Source: DATEUP01 sp035283065 (lineage in GTDB: Archaea; Thermoplasmatota; DTKX01; DATEUP01). Taken from it: a stretch of DNA of 19,977 bases. The notes below the pieces were generated by a model, which had not been told where the DNA came from, ran no database searches, and saw only the letters and a list, made by a program, of their open reading frames with translations. This document shows positions 1-7,379 of this stretch, in pieces. The stretch is taken from the NCBI GenBank assembly GCA_035283065.1, contig DATEUP010000257.1, positions 1-19,977 on the forward strand, written 5' to 3'. Each line of letters starts with the position of its first letter. Position 1 is the stretch's first letter. The position numbers and the translations under genes were made by a program.

Positions 1-482
1 GACCCGACGGGCGAATCCACGTTCCCCTCGACCCACGCCCCCGCGCGGTCGGCAAAACGCTTCACCCAATTCGGCTCGCACGTGTGCGTGAGGTCGGTCC
101 AGTAGACCGGCACTGCGCGCCCGAGCGCGCCGCCCCCCTCGGCTTCGACGGCAAGGACGCTCACGCGCTCCCCGAGGTCGAGCCGCTTCACCGCGCGCTT
201 CTCGGCCCCCTCTTTGACCGCTCCGTCGGCCTCGCTAAGCGGCGCGAAGGCGCGGAACGGCACCCCTTCCGCCCACGCGCGCTTTCCCATCTCGATCGCG
301 GCTGTCGATTTCAGCCCGAGCATCCGCTCGAAGGCCGCCTCGGGGGAGGGCCCCTTCACGGTGTCGAAACGAACGTTGACTCGGCCGGCCGCCGCGTGCG
401 CGCGGACCTTTCCCACGCCGGGGGCGACCGGCATCTCGTGCAGCGCCGCCCTGTCCGCGCGCTTTCGCGCGAAAAACCCCAC
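1..482 (-). CDS. Unrecognised protein, last gene of the trm56 operon (3' end cut by the window edge)
   Basis: The minus strand is open from a GTG at 482 to base 1 without a stop, giving the first 160 residues (MGFFARKRADRAALHEMPV...). The start is well supported. It lies two bases after the trm56 stop, and a GAGGAGGAG ribosome site overlaps that stop, with GGAGGAG ending five bases before the GTG. The visible part has no signal peptide or membrane segment. It is Ala-, Arg- and Glu-rich, with a more conserved-looking stretch near residues 120-150 (PVYWTDLTHTCEPNW). I do not recognise the family. The tight spacing says it is co-translated with trm56, so an RNA-related or housekeeping role is possible but unproven. 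Codon use matches the neighbours. Confidence 0.72.
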   Translation of the reverse strand, partial: MGFFARKRADRAALHEMPVAPGVGKVRAHAAAGRVNVRFDTVKGPSPEAAFERMLGLKSTAAIEMGKRAWAEGVPFRAFAPLSEADGAVKEGAEKRAVKRLDLGERVSVLAVEAEGGGALGRAVPVYWTDLTHTCEPNWVKRFADRAGAWVEGNVDSPVG

Positions 483-484
483 GC

Positions 485-1021
485 CTACTCCTCCTCGGCT
501 GCGCCCAACGGCACCACGACCTTGCCCCTCGCCGAGGGCGAAATAGCCACGCGCCCTCCCTTAAACTTCCGGCGCGCCCACGCGCCCTCCCCGAGCCTGT
601 CCAAGAACACCGCGAGCGCCGCCACCTCGCTGTGCGGCTGGCTCGCCACCGCCACGTTGAAGTCCGCAAGCCCATAGACCTCGCCCGGCACCTTCGAGGC
701 CCCCACGACGACCATCACGCGGCCGCCCTTGGCCGCCTCGCGGATCTTGGGCAGGGCCTTGTCGAGCGGCTCGCCGTACATCGTCAGGTGCACCTTCACG
801 CCGCCGAAGGCCTCCATGGCCTTGCGCCACCCCACGCCGGTCTTCACCGCGAAGGGCCCGCCAAACCTCTCGACCACGCCCTTGACCGCCCGCTCGAGCG
901 CGGAGTCCTTCTCGACCACCCAAACCGCGTCGGCGCCGAGCGCGCGCGCCGTGAGGCAAACGTGTGTCGTCACGCGCGCGTCGCGCGAGCGCCGGTGCCC
1001 GAGGCGAAGGACGACGAGCAA
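485..1021 (-). CDS. trm56: tRNA (cytidine(56)-2'-O)-methyltransferase (aTrm56)
   Basis: This is a SPOUT-superfamily enzyme that uses S-adenosylmethionine to methylate the 2'-hydroxyl of C56 in the T-loop of archaeal tRNAs. The N-terminus LVVLRLGHRRSRDARVTTHV is a family signature. It is followed by KVHLTMYG, the knot segment VVVGASKVPGEVYGLADFNV and the C-terminal QPHSEVAALAVFLDRL, which form the trefoil knot and SAM pocket in this family. I chose the TTG at 1021 because it gives MLVVLRLGHR, exactly where known homologues begin, with GGGGG nine bases upstream. A GTG at 1072, two bases after the upstream stop, would add 17 residues (195 aa) but has no ribosome site. At 178 aa the protein is near the usual family size. 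It is the middle gene of a three-gene operon. Confidence 0.93.
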   Translation of the reverse strand: MLVVLRLGHRRSRDARVTTHVCLTARALGADAVWVVEKDSALERAVKGVVERFGGPFAVKTGVGWRKAMEAFGGVKVHLTMYGEPLDKALPKIREAAKGGRVMVVVGASKVPGEVYGLADFNVAVASQPHSEVAALAVFLDRLGEGAWARRKFKGGRVAISPSARGKVVVPLGAAEEE

Positions 1022-1074
1022 ACGCGGCGCGCCCCCAAGAACGGCGCGGCTTCCCCGCGCGCGGGGCCCCACGA

Positions 1075-1575
1075 CTACTTCTGGGGGCCTGACGGCCCGA
1101 TCCGCAGCCCCTTCATCTCGAGCCTCGACGAGCGCTTCACAAGCGCCCGCAGCATCGTCTGCGACAGCGCCATCCTCGCCGAGGCGTCAATGAGGTTCAC
1201 ACCCGTCGTGTTCGCAAGGCCCACGAGCGCCTCCTCCTTCGACATGAACTCCTCGGCCGGCATCATCGCCGCCGAGAGCACCTCGCTTAGCTCCACCATG
1301 GGCGCCGTCGTGTCGATCTTGAAGGACGAATAGCGCACATGGAACATCTTCTTCGGCCCCTCGGCCGTCGACTCCCAGCGGCTCTCCAAGAGGTCCTGCT
1401 TGTCGAATTGCGAGAGCGCAGACCTGCCGCCCATCCCGAACCGGCTCTCGATCGTCCGCTCGCTCTCCCAGCCCGAGGTGAGCGCAAGGTAAACATCCCG
1501 CTTCACGGGGCTGTCGACGGCGGTGAGGAGGCCCACAAGGTCTGTAGGCTCGTTTACAACCTTGATACGCGCCAT
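1075..1575 (-). CDS. Winged-helix (ArsR-like) DNA-binding protein, first gene of the trm56 operon
   Basis: A 166-aa protein starting MARIKVVNEPTDLVGLL at an ATG. Residues 5-75 read as a winged helix-turn-helix: VDSPVKRDVYLALTSG, then a recognition-helix region ERTIESRFG...ALSQFDKQDLLE, then a wing with RWESTAEGPKKMFHVRY. A second helical unit near 115-160 (EALVGLANTTG...SQTMLRALVKRSSRL) may be another helix-turn-helix, ending in a conserved-looking MKGLRIGPSG. No metal ligands are evident. It resembles the archaeal regulator family I recall lying beside trm56, but I could not check this. A longer frame reaches 1728 inside the upstream gene. It is rejected because a TATA-like CTAAAA lies 30 bases before the ATG, which fits leaderless transcription. 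Confidence 0.82.
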   Translation of the reverse strand: MARIKVVNEPTDLVGLLTAVDSPVKRDVYLALTSGWESERTIESRFGMGGRSALSQFDKQDLLESRWESTAEGPKKMFHVRYSSFKIDTTAPMVELSEVLSAAMMPAEEFMSKEEALVGLANTTGVNLIDASARMALSQTMLRALVKRSSRLEMKGLRIGPSGPQK

Positions 1576-1601
1576 AGGGGACGCTTCATGTCTTTTCTGC
1601 G

Positions 1602-1614
1602 AGGCTAAAAGCCT
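1602..1614 (-). promoter_or_regulatory. TATA-like box inside an inverted repeat, promoter of the regulator-trm56 operon
   Basis: AGGCT-AAA-AGCCT is a perfect inverted repeat. Read on the minus strand its core is TTTTAG, about 30 bases before the ATG at 1575, as expected for a leaderless archaeal transcript. Because the TATA element is embedded in the repeat, the site could also bind a regulator, possibly the winged-helix product of the first gene. Confidence 0.45.
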
Positions 1615-1687
1615 GCCGATGCCAAGGGAGGAGGGCCGGCCGGCCGCGGCGCTCCACCTTCGTCGCGAGACATGGAAAGAAGGGCCC

Positions 1688-4600
1688 TTACCGGCGCCGA
1701 GGCGCTCGAAGGACGAGGCCCGCCGCAACGATGATCCCCAAGACGAGCGCCGGGACCGTCACGTTGGGCAGGAAACCCGGAGTCGTCGTGACCGTGAGCC
1801 CGATCGACTCCGTGTCCGTGTAGGTCGTGCCCTGCACGCGTGCGGTCACCGAGAGCGTGTGGCTCCCCGCGGGCGCCGCCGCAGGCACCGCAAGGTCGAA
1901 GGTGAAGTCCTGGCTCTTGCCCGGGCGGATCGCCGCCTGCGCGGGGGACTTCGTCGTGTCGAGCGAGAGCCAAACCGAGTCGCCCGTGAACTCCGCGAAG
2001 AAAACCCGCACCTCCCGGTTCCCGCTGTTCAGGATGTGCACCGTGACCTCGACGGCCTCGCCCGCTTTCATCCCCGTCGGGAACGAGACGAACGAGACCT
2101 CGATGCGCAGGATCTCCTTCACCGTCGTGAGGACCGAGACGGAGGCCTGCTTCGTCGTGTCGGCCGTGCTTGCCGCCGTGACCACGACCTCGGAGGCCTG
2201 GTCGACGAGCGCGCCGCGCGGCACCGTCACGGAGAGCCGGATGATCCGCACGCCCCCCGCCTCGAGGTTCACGACCTGCCGCGTCTCGAGGTTGTACCAG
2301 CCCACGACGTCGGGGTCCCCCGTAAGCCCGAGGGAAATCGTGTCCGTGCCGTCCCCCGTGTTCGTCACGGTGAGCAGGTACGACGACGAGGCCTCCGGAG
2401 CGACTTCCTTCGTGCCTTCCGAGTCGATAGCAAGGCGCACGCCGCCCGTCTGGAGGACCTCCGCGAAGACCGTATCGACCCCCGATTGCCCGAGCGCGTC
2501 GTAGACCGTGAGCGTCACGAGGTAGGTCCCGCCCTTCGTGTAGGTGTAGGCGGGCGCGATCCCCGTGAAGTCCTCCTGGATCCCGTTTGCCGAGTCGAAG
2601 TCCCAGGCGTACTTCGTGATCTGCCCCTCGGGGTCCCTCGAGCCCGCCGCCGAGAAGTACACCTGCTGGCCGGCTGCAACCGACTGGTCGGGGCCCGCAT
2701 TCGCCGTGGGCGGCAGGTTCGCCTTCACGAGCACGGAGGCCGTGTCCGTCCCGCGCGCCCCGCGGTTGTCGGTGACCCGCAGGACCGCGATGTAGCTCCC
2801 GGCCGAGCCGAAGGTGTGGAACGCGTCGCCCGACGAGCTGTTCGAGGTCTCGAACACGCCGTCGCCGTCGAAGTCCCACTCGAAGAGCGAAATCGCGCCG
2901 TCCGTGTCGGTGCCCGTGCCGTGGAAGAACGTCTGCACGCCCTGCGTCTCGTTCATCTTGTCGAGGCCCGCGTCGGCGACGGGCGCGTCGTTCGGCGCGG
3001 GCGTGATGGCCACGCGCCGGGCGTCCGTCCCCGTGAGGCCGTCGTTGTCCGTGACGCGGCACGTCGCCGTGAAGTTGCCGTCCCGCGAGTACGAATAGAT
3101 CGTGAACCCGGAGTCCGGGTTGCGGTAGTCGAACGCGCCGTCCCCGTCGAAGTCCCACTCGAAGAGCGTGATGTTCCCGTCGCTGTCGGTGCCGCGGCAG
3201 TCGAAGACGATCCCCTGTCCGACCTGGGCGGTCGTGTCGTTGCCGGCAAGCGCGGTGGGCGCGTGAGTCTCGCGCGGCTCGATTTGGATGTTGAAGGTCT
3301 CGATTACGGGGATGTTCCGGTGCTGGCCATCGAGCACGCTTACGGCGATCGTGTACCGGCCCGGGGCCGTGTAGGCGTGGGTAACGTTGCGCCCCGAAGC
3401 GTCGCCGTCGAGCCCCAGCCCGTCGGTGAGGTCGAAGTCCCAGCTGTAGTTCAGCAAGTCGTCCTCGTCGTCCGTGAAGTTCGCGGTGAAGTTGAGCACC
3501 TCGTCTACTCGGCCCGTCGAGGGCCCCTCGATCATGCCCGAAGGCTGGCGGTTGATCGGGCCGCCGCCGGTCTCATTGACAAAGATCGTGACTTGGTTGA
3601 AGCCGGAGGGGCCAGTAGTCGGCTGCACCTCGAGGACGATCTCCTTGAGCCCGCCTTCGGTGAACGCATGGTTCACATCACACCCGGTGAATTGGGCGCC
3701 CGCCGAGGTAAGCGCATTCTCAGTCCACGTGCACCCGAAATTCGCCCCTTCCGGGTCAAAAGAGCGGCTCGCGTTGAAGTGCACGGGGTCGCCGATGTTG
3801 AACCGGCTCCCCGGGAACGGGTCCGTGATGATCGCGATCGCCGGCAGGTCGGAGACCCCGGGCACGCCGCCCGAGACGTCCGTCACGATGACGCGCAGGG
3901 TGTCCGTGTCCTCCCCCTGGGGGTCGGCTGCGCGGAGCGTTACGTTGTAAAGGCCCGTGTCACGAAACGTGTGGTAGACAAGCTCGCCGGTCGCGTCCAT
4001 GTGCTGCGACGAGCCATCTTCGGAGTTGAAGTCCCACGTGAAGACCATCTCGTCGCCGTCGAGGTCGAACGAACGGTTCGCGTTGAATTGGAACGACGTG
4101 TCGACCTGTCCGATCTGGTCGCCGTCGGCGACGGCCACCGGCGGCACGTTCACGCCAGGGATTAGCGTGCCGTTATCCGGCAATATGAGGGCGGTCGTGC
4201 GCCCCGAGTCGGATCCGCCCTGCCCGTCCGCGACGACCATCGTGACGTTGTAGACGCCCGCCTGGTAGTAGATCCAGCTCACGACCGCGCCCTGCGCGTC
4301 GCCGCCGGGGGTCAGGCCGTCGAGCTCGTCGAAGTCCCACTCGTAGGTCAGGTTGTCGCCGTTCGGGTCAAAGGACCGCGTCCCGTCGAAGACCATCGAG
4401 ACGTTCTGGAAGCCCTGCTGGGTGAGCGGGGGCCGCGCGACCGGCGGTAGGTTCGGCACGCCGGGGATCGTCCCGTTCGTCGCGGTGACGACGACCTGCG
4501 TCGTGTCCGTGTCCGACTGCGCGCCGTCGCTTGCGGTGAGCGTCACGGTGTAGATGCCCGTGTCGTTGTACTGGTGCGACGCAAGCACACCCGTGGCGTC

Positions 4601-4840
4601 CTCTTGGATCCCGTCGGACTGGTTGAAGTCCCACTTGTACGTGAGGTTGTTCCCGGAGAGCGTGTAAGACCTTGAGCCGTCCACGATCGCCGTGTCACCA
4701 ACGGAAATGACCTGCGAGCCCCCAGCGTTTGCCCGCACGCCGACGGCCGCCGCCGCGGGCGCCGCGACGAAGGGGAGCACCATGGAACCGAGGATCAGAA
4801 GGGCGGCCGCAACCGCGCGGCCGCGGAGAGAGAACGACAA
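1688..4840 (-). CDS. Secreted multi-PKD-domain surface protein with a C-terminal anchoring/sorting tail
   Basis: The protein has 1050 aa. Residues 1-33 form a signal peptide (arginines, hydrophobic core AAALLILGSMVLPFV, Ala-rich cleavage zone). Eight PKD-type beta-sandwich domains follow, roughly 36-120, 134-221, 235-321, 334-422, 433-521, 528-615, 620-706 and 711-797. Most carry the hallmarks SFDPxGDxLTYxWDFD and a G-x-Y-x-V-T-L tail. Domains 6 and 7 carry acidic WDFDGDG loops likely to bind calcium. Two Ig-like domains (800-909, 910-1019) resemble archaeal NEW3/CARDB modules. The C-terminus is TPGFLPN, a hydrophobic helix and LRAPRRR. Many N-x-S/T sequons fit an exported glycoprotein. The start is a TTG at 4840 with GGTG seven bases upstream. 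Likely roles are adhesion, cell-envelope assembly or protein binding; no enzymatic domain is visible. Confidence 0.9.
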   Translation of the reverse strand: MSFSLRGRAVAAALLILGSMVLPFVAAPAAAAVGVRANAGGSQVISVGDTAIVDGSRSYTLSGNNLTYKWDFNQSDGIQEDATGVLASHQYNDTGIYTVTLTASDGAQSDTDTTQVVVTATNGTIPGVPNLPPVARPPLTQQGFQNVSMVFDGTRSFDPNGDNLTYEWDFDELDGLTPGGDAQGAVVSWIYYQAGVYNVTMVVADGQGGSDSGRTTALILPDNGTLIPGVNVPPVAVADGDQIGQVDTSFQFNANRSFDLDGDEMVFTWDFNSEDGSSQHMDATGELVYHTFRDTGLYNVTLRAADPQGEDTDTLRVIVTDVSGGVPGVSDLPAIAIITDPFPGSRFNIGDPVHFNASRSFDPEGANFGCTWTENALTSAGAQFTGCDVNHAFTEGGLKEIVLEVQPTTGPSGFNQVTIFVNETGGGPINRQPSGMIEGPSTGRVDEVLNFTANFTDDEDDLLNYSWDFDLTDGLGLDGDASGRNVTHAYTAPGRYTIAVSVLDGQHRNIPVIETFNIQIEPRETHAPTALAGNDTTAQVGQGIVFDCRGTDSDGNITLFEWDFDGDGAFDYRNPDSGFTIYSYSRDGNFTATCRVTDNDGLTGTDARRVAITPAPNDAPVADAGLDKMNETQGVQTFFHGTGTDTDGAISLFEWDFDGDGVFETSNSSSGDAFHTFGSAGSYIAVLRVTDNRGARGTDTASVLVKANLPPTANAGPDQSVAAGQQVYFSAAGSRDPEGQITKYAWDFDSANGIQEDFTGIAPAYTYTKGGTYLVTLTVYDALGQSGVDTVFAEVLQTGGVRLAIDSEGTKEVAPEASSSYLLTVTNTGDGTDTISLGLTGDPDVVGWYNLETRQVVNLEAGGVRIIRLSVTVPRGALVDQASEVVVTAASTADTTKQASVSVLTTVKEILRIEVSFVSFPTGMKAGEAVEVTVHILNSGNREVRVFFAEFTGDSVWLSLDTTKSPAQAAIRPGKSQDFTFDLAVPAAAPAGSHTLSVTARVQGTTYTDTESIGLTVTTTPGFLPNVTVPALVLGIIVAAGLVLRAPRRR
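2450..4735 (-). repeat. Eight tandem PKD-domain repeats, period about 90-100 codons
   Basis: The repeats are seen mainly at protein level through WDF cores at residues 70-72, 168-170, 269-271, 467-469, 562-564, 655-657 and 746-748. Domain 4 is the exception and lacks WDF. At DNA level the closest pair is a 33-base segment at 2857-2889 and 3136-3168 (one mismatch), encoding the WDFDGDG loop of domains 7 and 6. This suggests recent duplication or gene conversion between those two. Confidence 0.85.
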
Positions 4841-4847
4841 GTTATCG

Positions 4848-4882
4848 CACCGCCGGTTTTCTGGGGTACTGGCTACTTAAGT
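4848..4882 (-). promoter_or_regulatory. Promoter and ribosome site of the PKD protein gene
   Basis: ACTTAAGT at 4875-4882 is a TATA-like palindrome centred about 38 bases before the TTG start at 4840, predicting a leader of roughly ten bases. GGTG (minus strand, 4848-4851) can pair with the CACC of archaeal 16S rRNA and lies seven bases before the TTG. It supports this non-ATG start. Confidence 0.5.
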
Positions 4883-4915
4883 CCAGTGGGGGAACGGGCC
4901 GCGCGATTTGGGTTT

Positions 4916-4930
4916 AGCCTTATGAAGGCT
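4916..4930. repeat. Inverted repeat AGCCTT-ATG-AAGGCT in the divergent intergenic region
   Basis: A perfect 6-base inverted repeat with a 3-base spacer lies between the two divergent genes (PKD protein and hel308). It sits close to both promoters and could be an operator or a chance palindrome. Nothing else in the roughly 200-base gap suggests another gene. Confidence 0.35.
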
Positions 4931-5008
4931 TTGTTTTGCTCATTAGAGTGCTGGCAGGCGAGTTGTAGGGCGCCTTCAGGTGGGGCGGTTTCACGCCCTC
5001 CCTGGGGA

Positions 5009-5043
5009 CATTATCTATGGCCTTTCGGATGGCCGCGCGAGGG
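5009..5043 (+). promoter_or_regulatory. Promoter and ribosome site of hel308
   Basis: CATTATCTAT at 5009-5018 is an AT-rich TATA-like element in GC-rich surroundings, about 35 bases before the TTG at 5049. GAGGG at 5039-5043 is a ribosome site five bases before that TTG. Together they favour the TTG over the GTG at 4980, which lies upstream of this element and has no clear ribosome site. Confidence 0.45.
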
Positions 5044-5048
5044 CCCGC

Positions 5049-7379
5049 TTGAAACTCGGTGTTGAAGTCCGGGACCTGCCGCTCGACCCGCGGATCCTCG
5101 CAAAGGTCGAGGCCTCCGGGATTACGCGGCTGCACCCGCCGCAGGCGGAGGCGCTCGGCCCCGCCCTCGAGGGAAAGCACGTCGTGCTCGCGATCCCCAC
5201 GGCCTCGGGCAAGTCGCTCGTCGCCTACCTCGCGTTGGTCAAGGCCGCCCTCGAGGGCCGAAAGGGCCTCTACACCGTGCCGCTGCGCGCACTCGCCGCC
5301 GAGAAAGTCGAGGAGCTCCGCGCCTTCTCCGACCTCGGCATCAAGGTCAAGGTCGCAACCGGCGAACTCGACGAGTCCGACAGCGAGATCCGAGGCGCGG
5401 ACATCGTCGTCGCGACCTCCGAAAAGGCCGATTCCCTCATGCGCCACCGCTCGCGGTGGATGGAGGACCTCGGCGTCGTGGTGGCCGACGAGGTCCACCT
5501 CATGCACGACCCGGAGCGCGGGCCGACCATCGAGGTGCTCCTCTCGAAGGTCAAGATGACGAACCCGCGGGCCCAGATCATCGCGCTTTCCGCGACGATC
5601 AAGAACGCGAAGGAGATCGCCGAGTGGCTGAACGCCGCCTTGATCGTCTCGGACTTCCGGCCCGTCGAGCTCCACGAGGGCGTCTCCGAGGGGACCTACA
5701 TCCTCTTTGCGAACCGGAAGAAGAAGATGGTCCTCGCGAAGGGCGAGCCGCTCGAAGCCCTTGTCCTCGATTCGCTGAAGGCCGACGGCCAGTGCCTCGT
5801 CTTCGTGAACACGCGGCGCTCCGCGGTCGCCGAAGCCGACCGGCTGCGGGACGCCGTCGAGGATTTGCTCAAGGGCGAGGAGCAGGAGGCCCTCCGAAGG
5901 GTGGCCGACGCGGTGAAGGCGGGCGAGCACTCCGACGTGCACGACCGGCTCGCGCGGTGCGTCGCTTCCGGGACGGCGTTCCACCACGCGGGGCTTGCCC
6001 ACGCGCAGCGAAAGGCCGTCGAGGACGCGTTCAAGGCGCGCCGCATCAAGGTGCTCGTCGCCACGCCGACACTTGCGGCGGGCGTCAACCTCCCTGCCAA
6101 GCGCGTGATCGTGCGCGACGTGCGCCGGTTCGAGTCGAACATGGGACAGGTGCCGATCCCCGTGCTCGAGATCAAGCAGATGTGCGGCCGCGCGGGGCGC
6201 CCGCGCTACGACAAGGAGGGGGAGGCGATCCTGCTTGCCAAGTCCGACGACGAGGTCGAGCAGCTCATGGAGGAATACGTCTACGCCGAGCCCGAGCGCA
6301 TCTTCTCGAAACTCGGCACCGAGCCGGCGCTGCGCGTCCACCTCCTTGCCGCGGTCGCCACGGGGTACGTGGCGGGCGAAGGGGACCTCGATGCCTTCCT
6401 CGCGTCGACTTTCCTCGCCCACCAGACGAACGCGTGGGACCTCAAGGGGCCCGTCGACGACGTGTTGGAATTCCTCAACGAGCACGGGCTCATCCGCCGC
6501 TCGGGCCCAGACCTCAAGCCCACCGCGCTTGGCGCCCGCGTGAGCGAACTTTACATCGACCCCCTCACGGCGGTGCGCTTCCAGGAGGCGATGGACCGGA
6601 TGGCCAAGAGGAGGGTGACGGACCGTTCATACCTTCACCTCATCTCCTCGGTGCCCGACGCGATGCCCCTCTACATGCGCGAGAGCGAGTGGGGCTGGGT
6701 CCAGGACCTCGTCGAGCGCGAGGCGGACACGTTCCTCGTCGAGGACATCGAGGTCGCGAAGACCGACGAGTCGTTCCTCTCGGAAGTCAAAACGGCCGAG
6801 GTGCTTGCCTGGTGGAGCGAGGAGATGTCCCTCGACTCGATCTGCACGAAGTTCGACATCGGGCCGGGCGACCTGCGCACTCGCATCGACACGGCACGCT
6901 GGCTCCTGTACTCGTTCAGGGAGGTCGCGAAGGCGACGGGCGCGGGGCCGCTGCCCGACGTTATCGACCTCAACCGCCGGGTCGTGAACGGGGTCAAGGC
7001 CGAGCTCCTGCCGCTCGTGGCGTTCCGCGGGATCGGGCGCATCCGCGCACGAAGCCTTTGGGGGCACGGGTTCAAGGGGCCACAGGACATTCGGAAGGCG
7101 GGCGTCGAGCAACTCGCGCGCGTGCCGTTTGTCGGCGCGAAGGTGGCCGAGAACATGAAGAAAGAAGCGGAAGGCGCCGCACCCCTCGGCCGGGCCCGCG
7201 CCCCGCCCTCCGGGGAAGCCGACGAAGACTTGCCCGCCGGCGCCAAGGTGCCCGAATCGAAACCGCCGGGGCCGGCCGAGCCGCCCCTAAAAAGCAAGAG
7301 CCCGCGCAAGCCATCGACACCGCGCGGGGCCCGCTCGTCAAGCCGGCGGCAGCGGAGCCTGGGGGAGTGGCACGAGTGA
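5049..7379 (+). CDS. hel308: ATP-dependent DNA helicase Hel308 (Hjm)
   Basis: A Ski2-like superfamily 2 helicase of 776 aa that unwinds lagging-strand and fork DNA with 3'-5' polarity during replication-fork repair. Motifs in order: Q-motif region HPPQAEAL (about 29-36), Walker A PTASGKS (50-56), DEVH box (147-150), SAT (181-183), LVFVNTRR, FHHAGL, motif V ATPTLAAGVNLPA (338-350) and motif VI QMCGRAGRPRYD (377-388). These are followed by the winged-helix, ratchet and helix-hairpin-helix regions (PLVAFRGIGRIRAR). After about residue 705 comes a disordered Pro/Ser/Lys-rich tail of about 70 residues ending QRSLGEWHE, which resembles a PCNA-binding box. The TTG start gives MKLGVEVRDLPLD, where homologues begin; a GTG at 4980 would add 23 poorly conserved residues. 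The gene overlaps cgi121 by four bases. Confidence 0.95.
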   Translation: MKLGVEVRDLPLDPRILAKVEASGITRLHPPQAEALGPALEGKHVVLAIPTASGKSLVAYLALVKAALEGRKGLYTVPLRALAAEKVEELRAFSDLGIKVKVATGELDESDSEIRGADIVVATSEKADSLMRHRSRWMEDLGVVVADEVHLMHDPERGPTIEVLLSKVKMTNPRAQIIALSATIKNAKEIAEWLNAALIVSDFRPVELHEGVSEGTYILFANRKKKMVLAKGEPLEALVLDSLKADGQCLVFVNTRRSAVAEADRLRDAVEDLLKGEEQEALRRVADAVKAGEHSDVHDRLARCVASGTAFHHAGLAHAQRKAVEDAFKARRIKVLVATPTLAAGVNLPAKRVIVRDVRRFESNMGQVPIPVLEIKQMCGRAGRPRYDKEGEAILLAKSDDEVEQLMEEYVYAEPERIFSKLGTEPALRVHLLAAVATGYVAGEGDLDAFLASTFLAHQTNAWDLKGPVDDVLEFLNEHGLIRRSGPDLKPTALGARVSELYIDPLTAVRFQEAMDRMAKRRVTDRSYLHLISSVPDAMPLYMRESEWGWVQDLVEREADTFLVEDIEVAKTDESFLSEVKTAEVLAWWSEEMSLDSICTKFDIGPGDLRTRIDTARWLLYSFREVAKATGAGPLPDVIDLNRRVVNGVKAELLPLVAFRGIGRIRARSLWGHGFKGPQDIRKAGVEQLARVPFVGAKVAENMKKEAEGAAPLGRARAPPSGEADEDLPAGAKVPESKPPGPAEPPLKSKSPRKPSTPRGARSSSRRQRSLGEWHE

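Noticed and set aside
1634..1645. GGCCGGCCGGCC palindrome between the PKD gene and the regulator gene
   Set aside because: Simple GC-only palindromes are expected often in DNA of this composition, and no run of Ts or partner element supports a terminator or operator.
1523..4165. 880-codon plus-strand open frame antisense to the PKD protein
   Set aside because: It is almost entirely Arg, Glu, Asp and Val, as expected when GC-rich repeats are read backwards. The minus strand has a signal peptide and clear PKD domains.
2450..4735. Regularly spaced similar segments that might suggest a repeat array or CRISPR
   Set aside because: The similarity follows codons of the PKD cores with long diverged spacing. 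It is a protein-domain repeat, not short identical repeats with spacers.
4922..5065. Small plus-strand ORF (47 codons, four Cys and four Trp) starting inside the AGCCTT-ATG-AAGGCT repeat
   Set aside because: It has no ribosome site or positioned TATA box, its codon choice is unlike genuine genes here, and it overlaps the likely hel308 promoter and start.
5456..7375. Long plus-strand open frame in a second frame across hel308, continuous with cgi121
   Set aside because: It is an Arg/Gly/Pro-rich out-of-frame shadow of the helicase. Only the part from 7376 has a real family signature.
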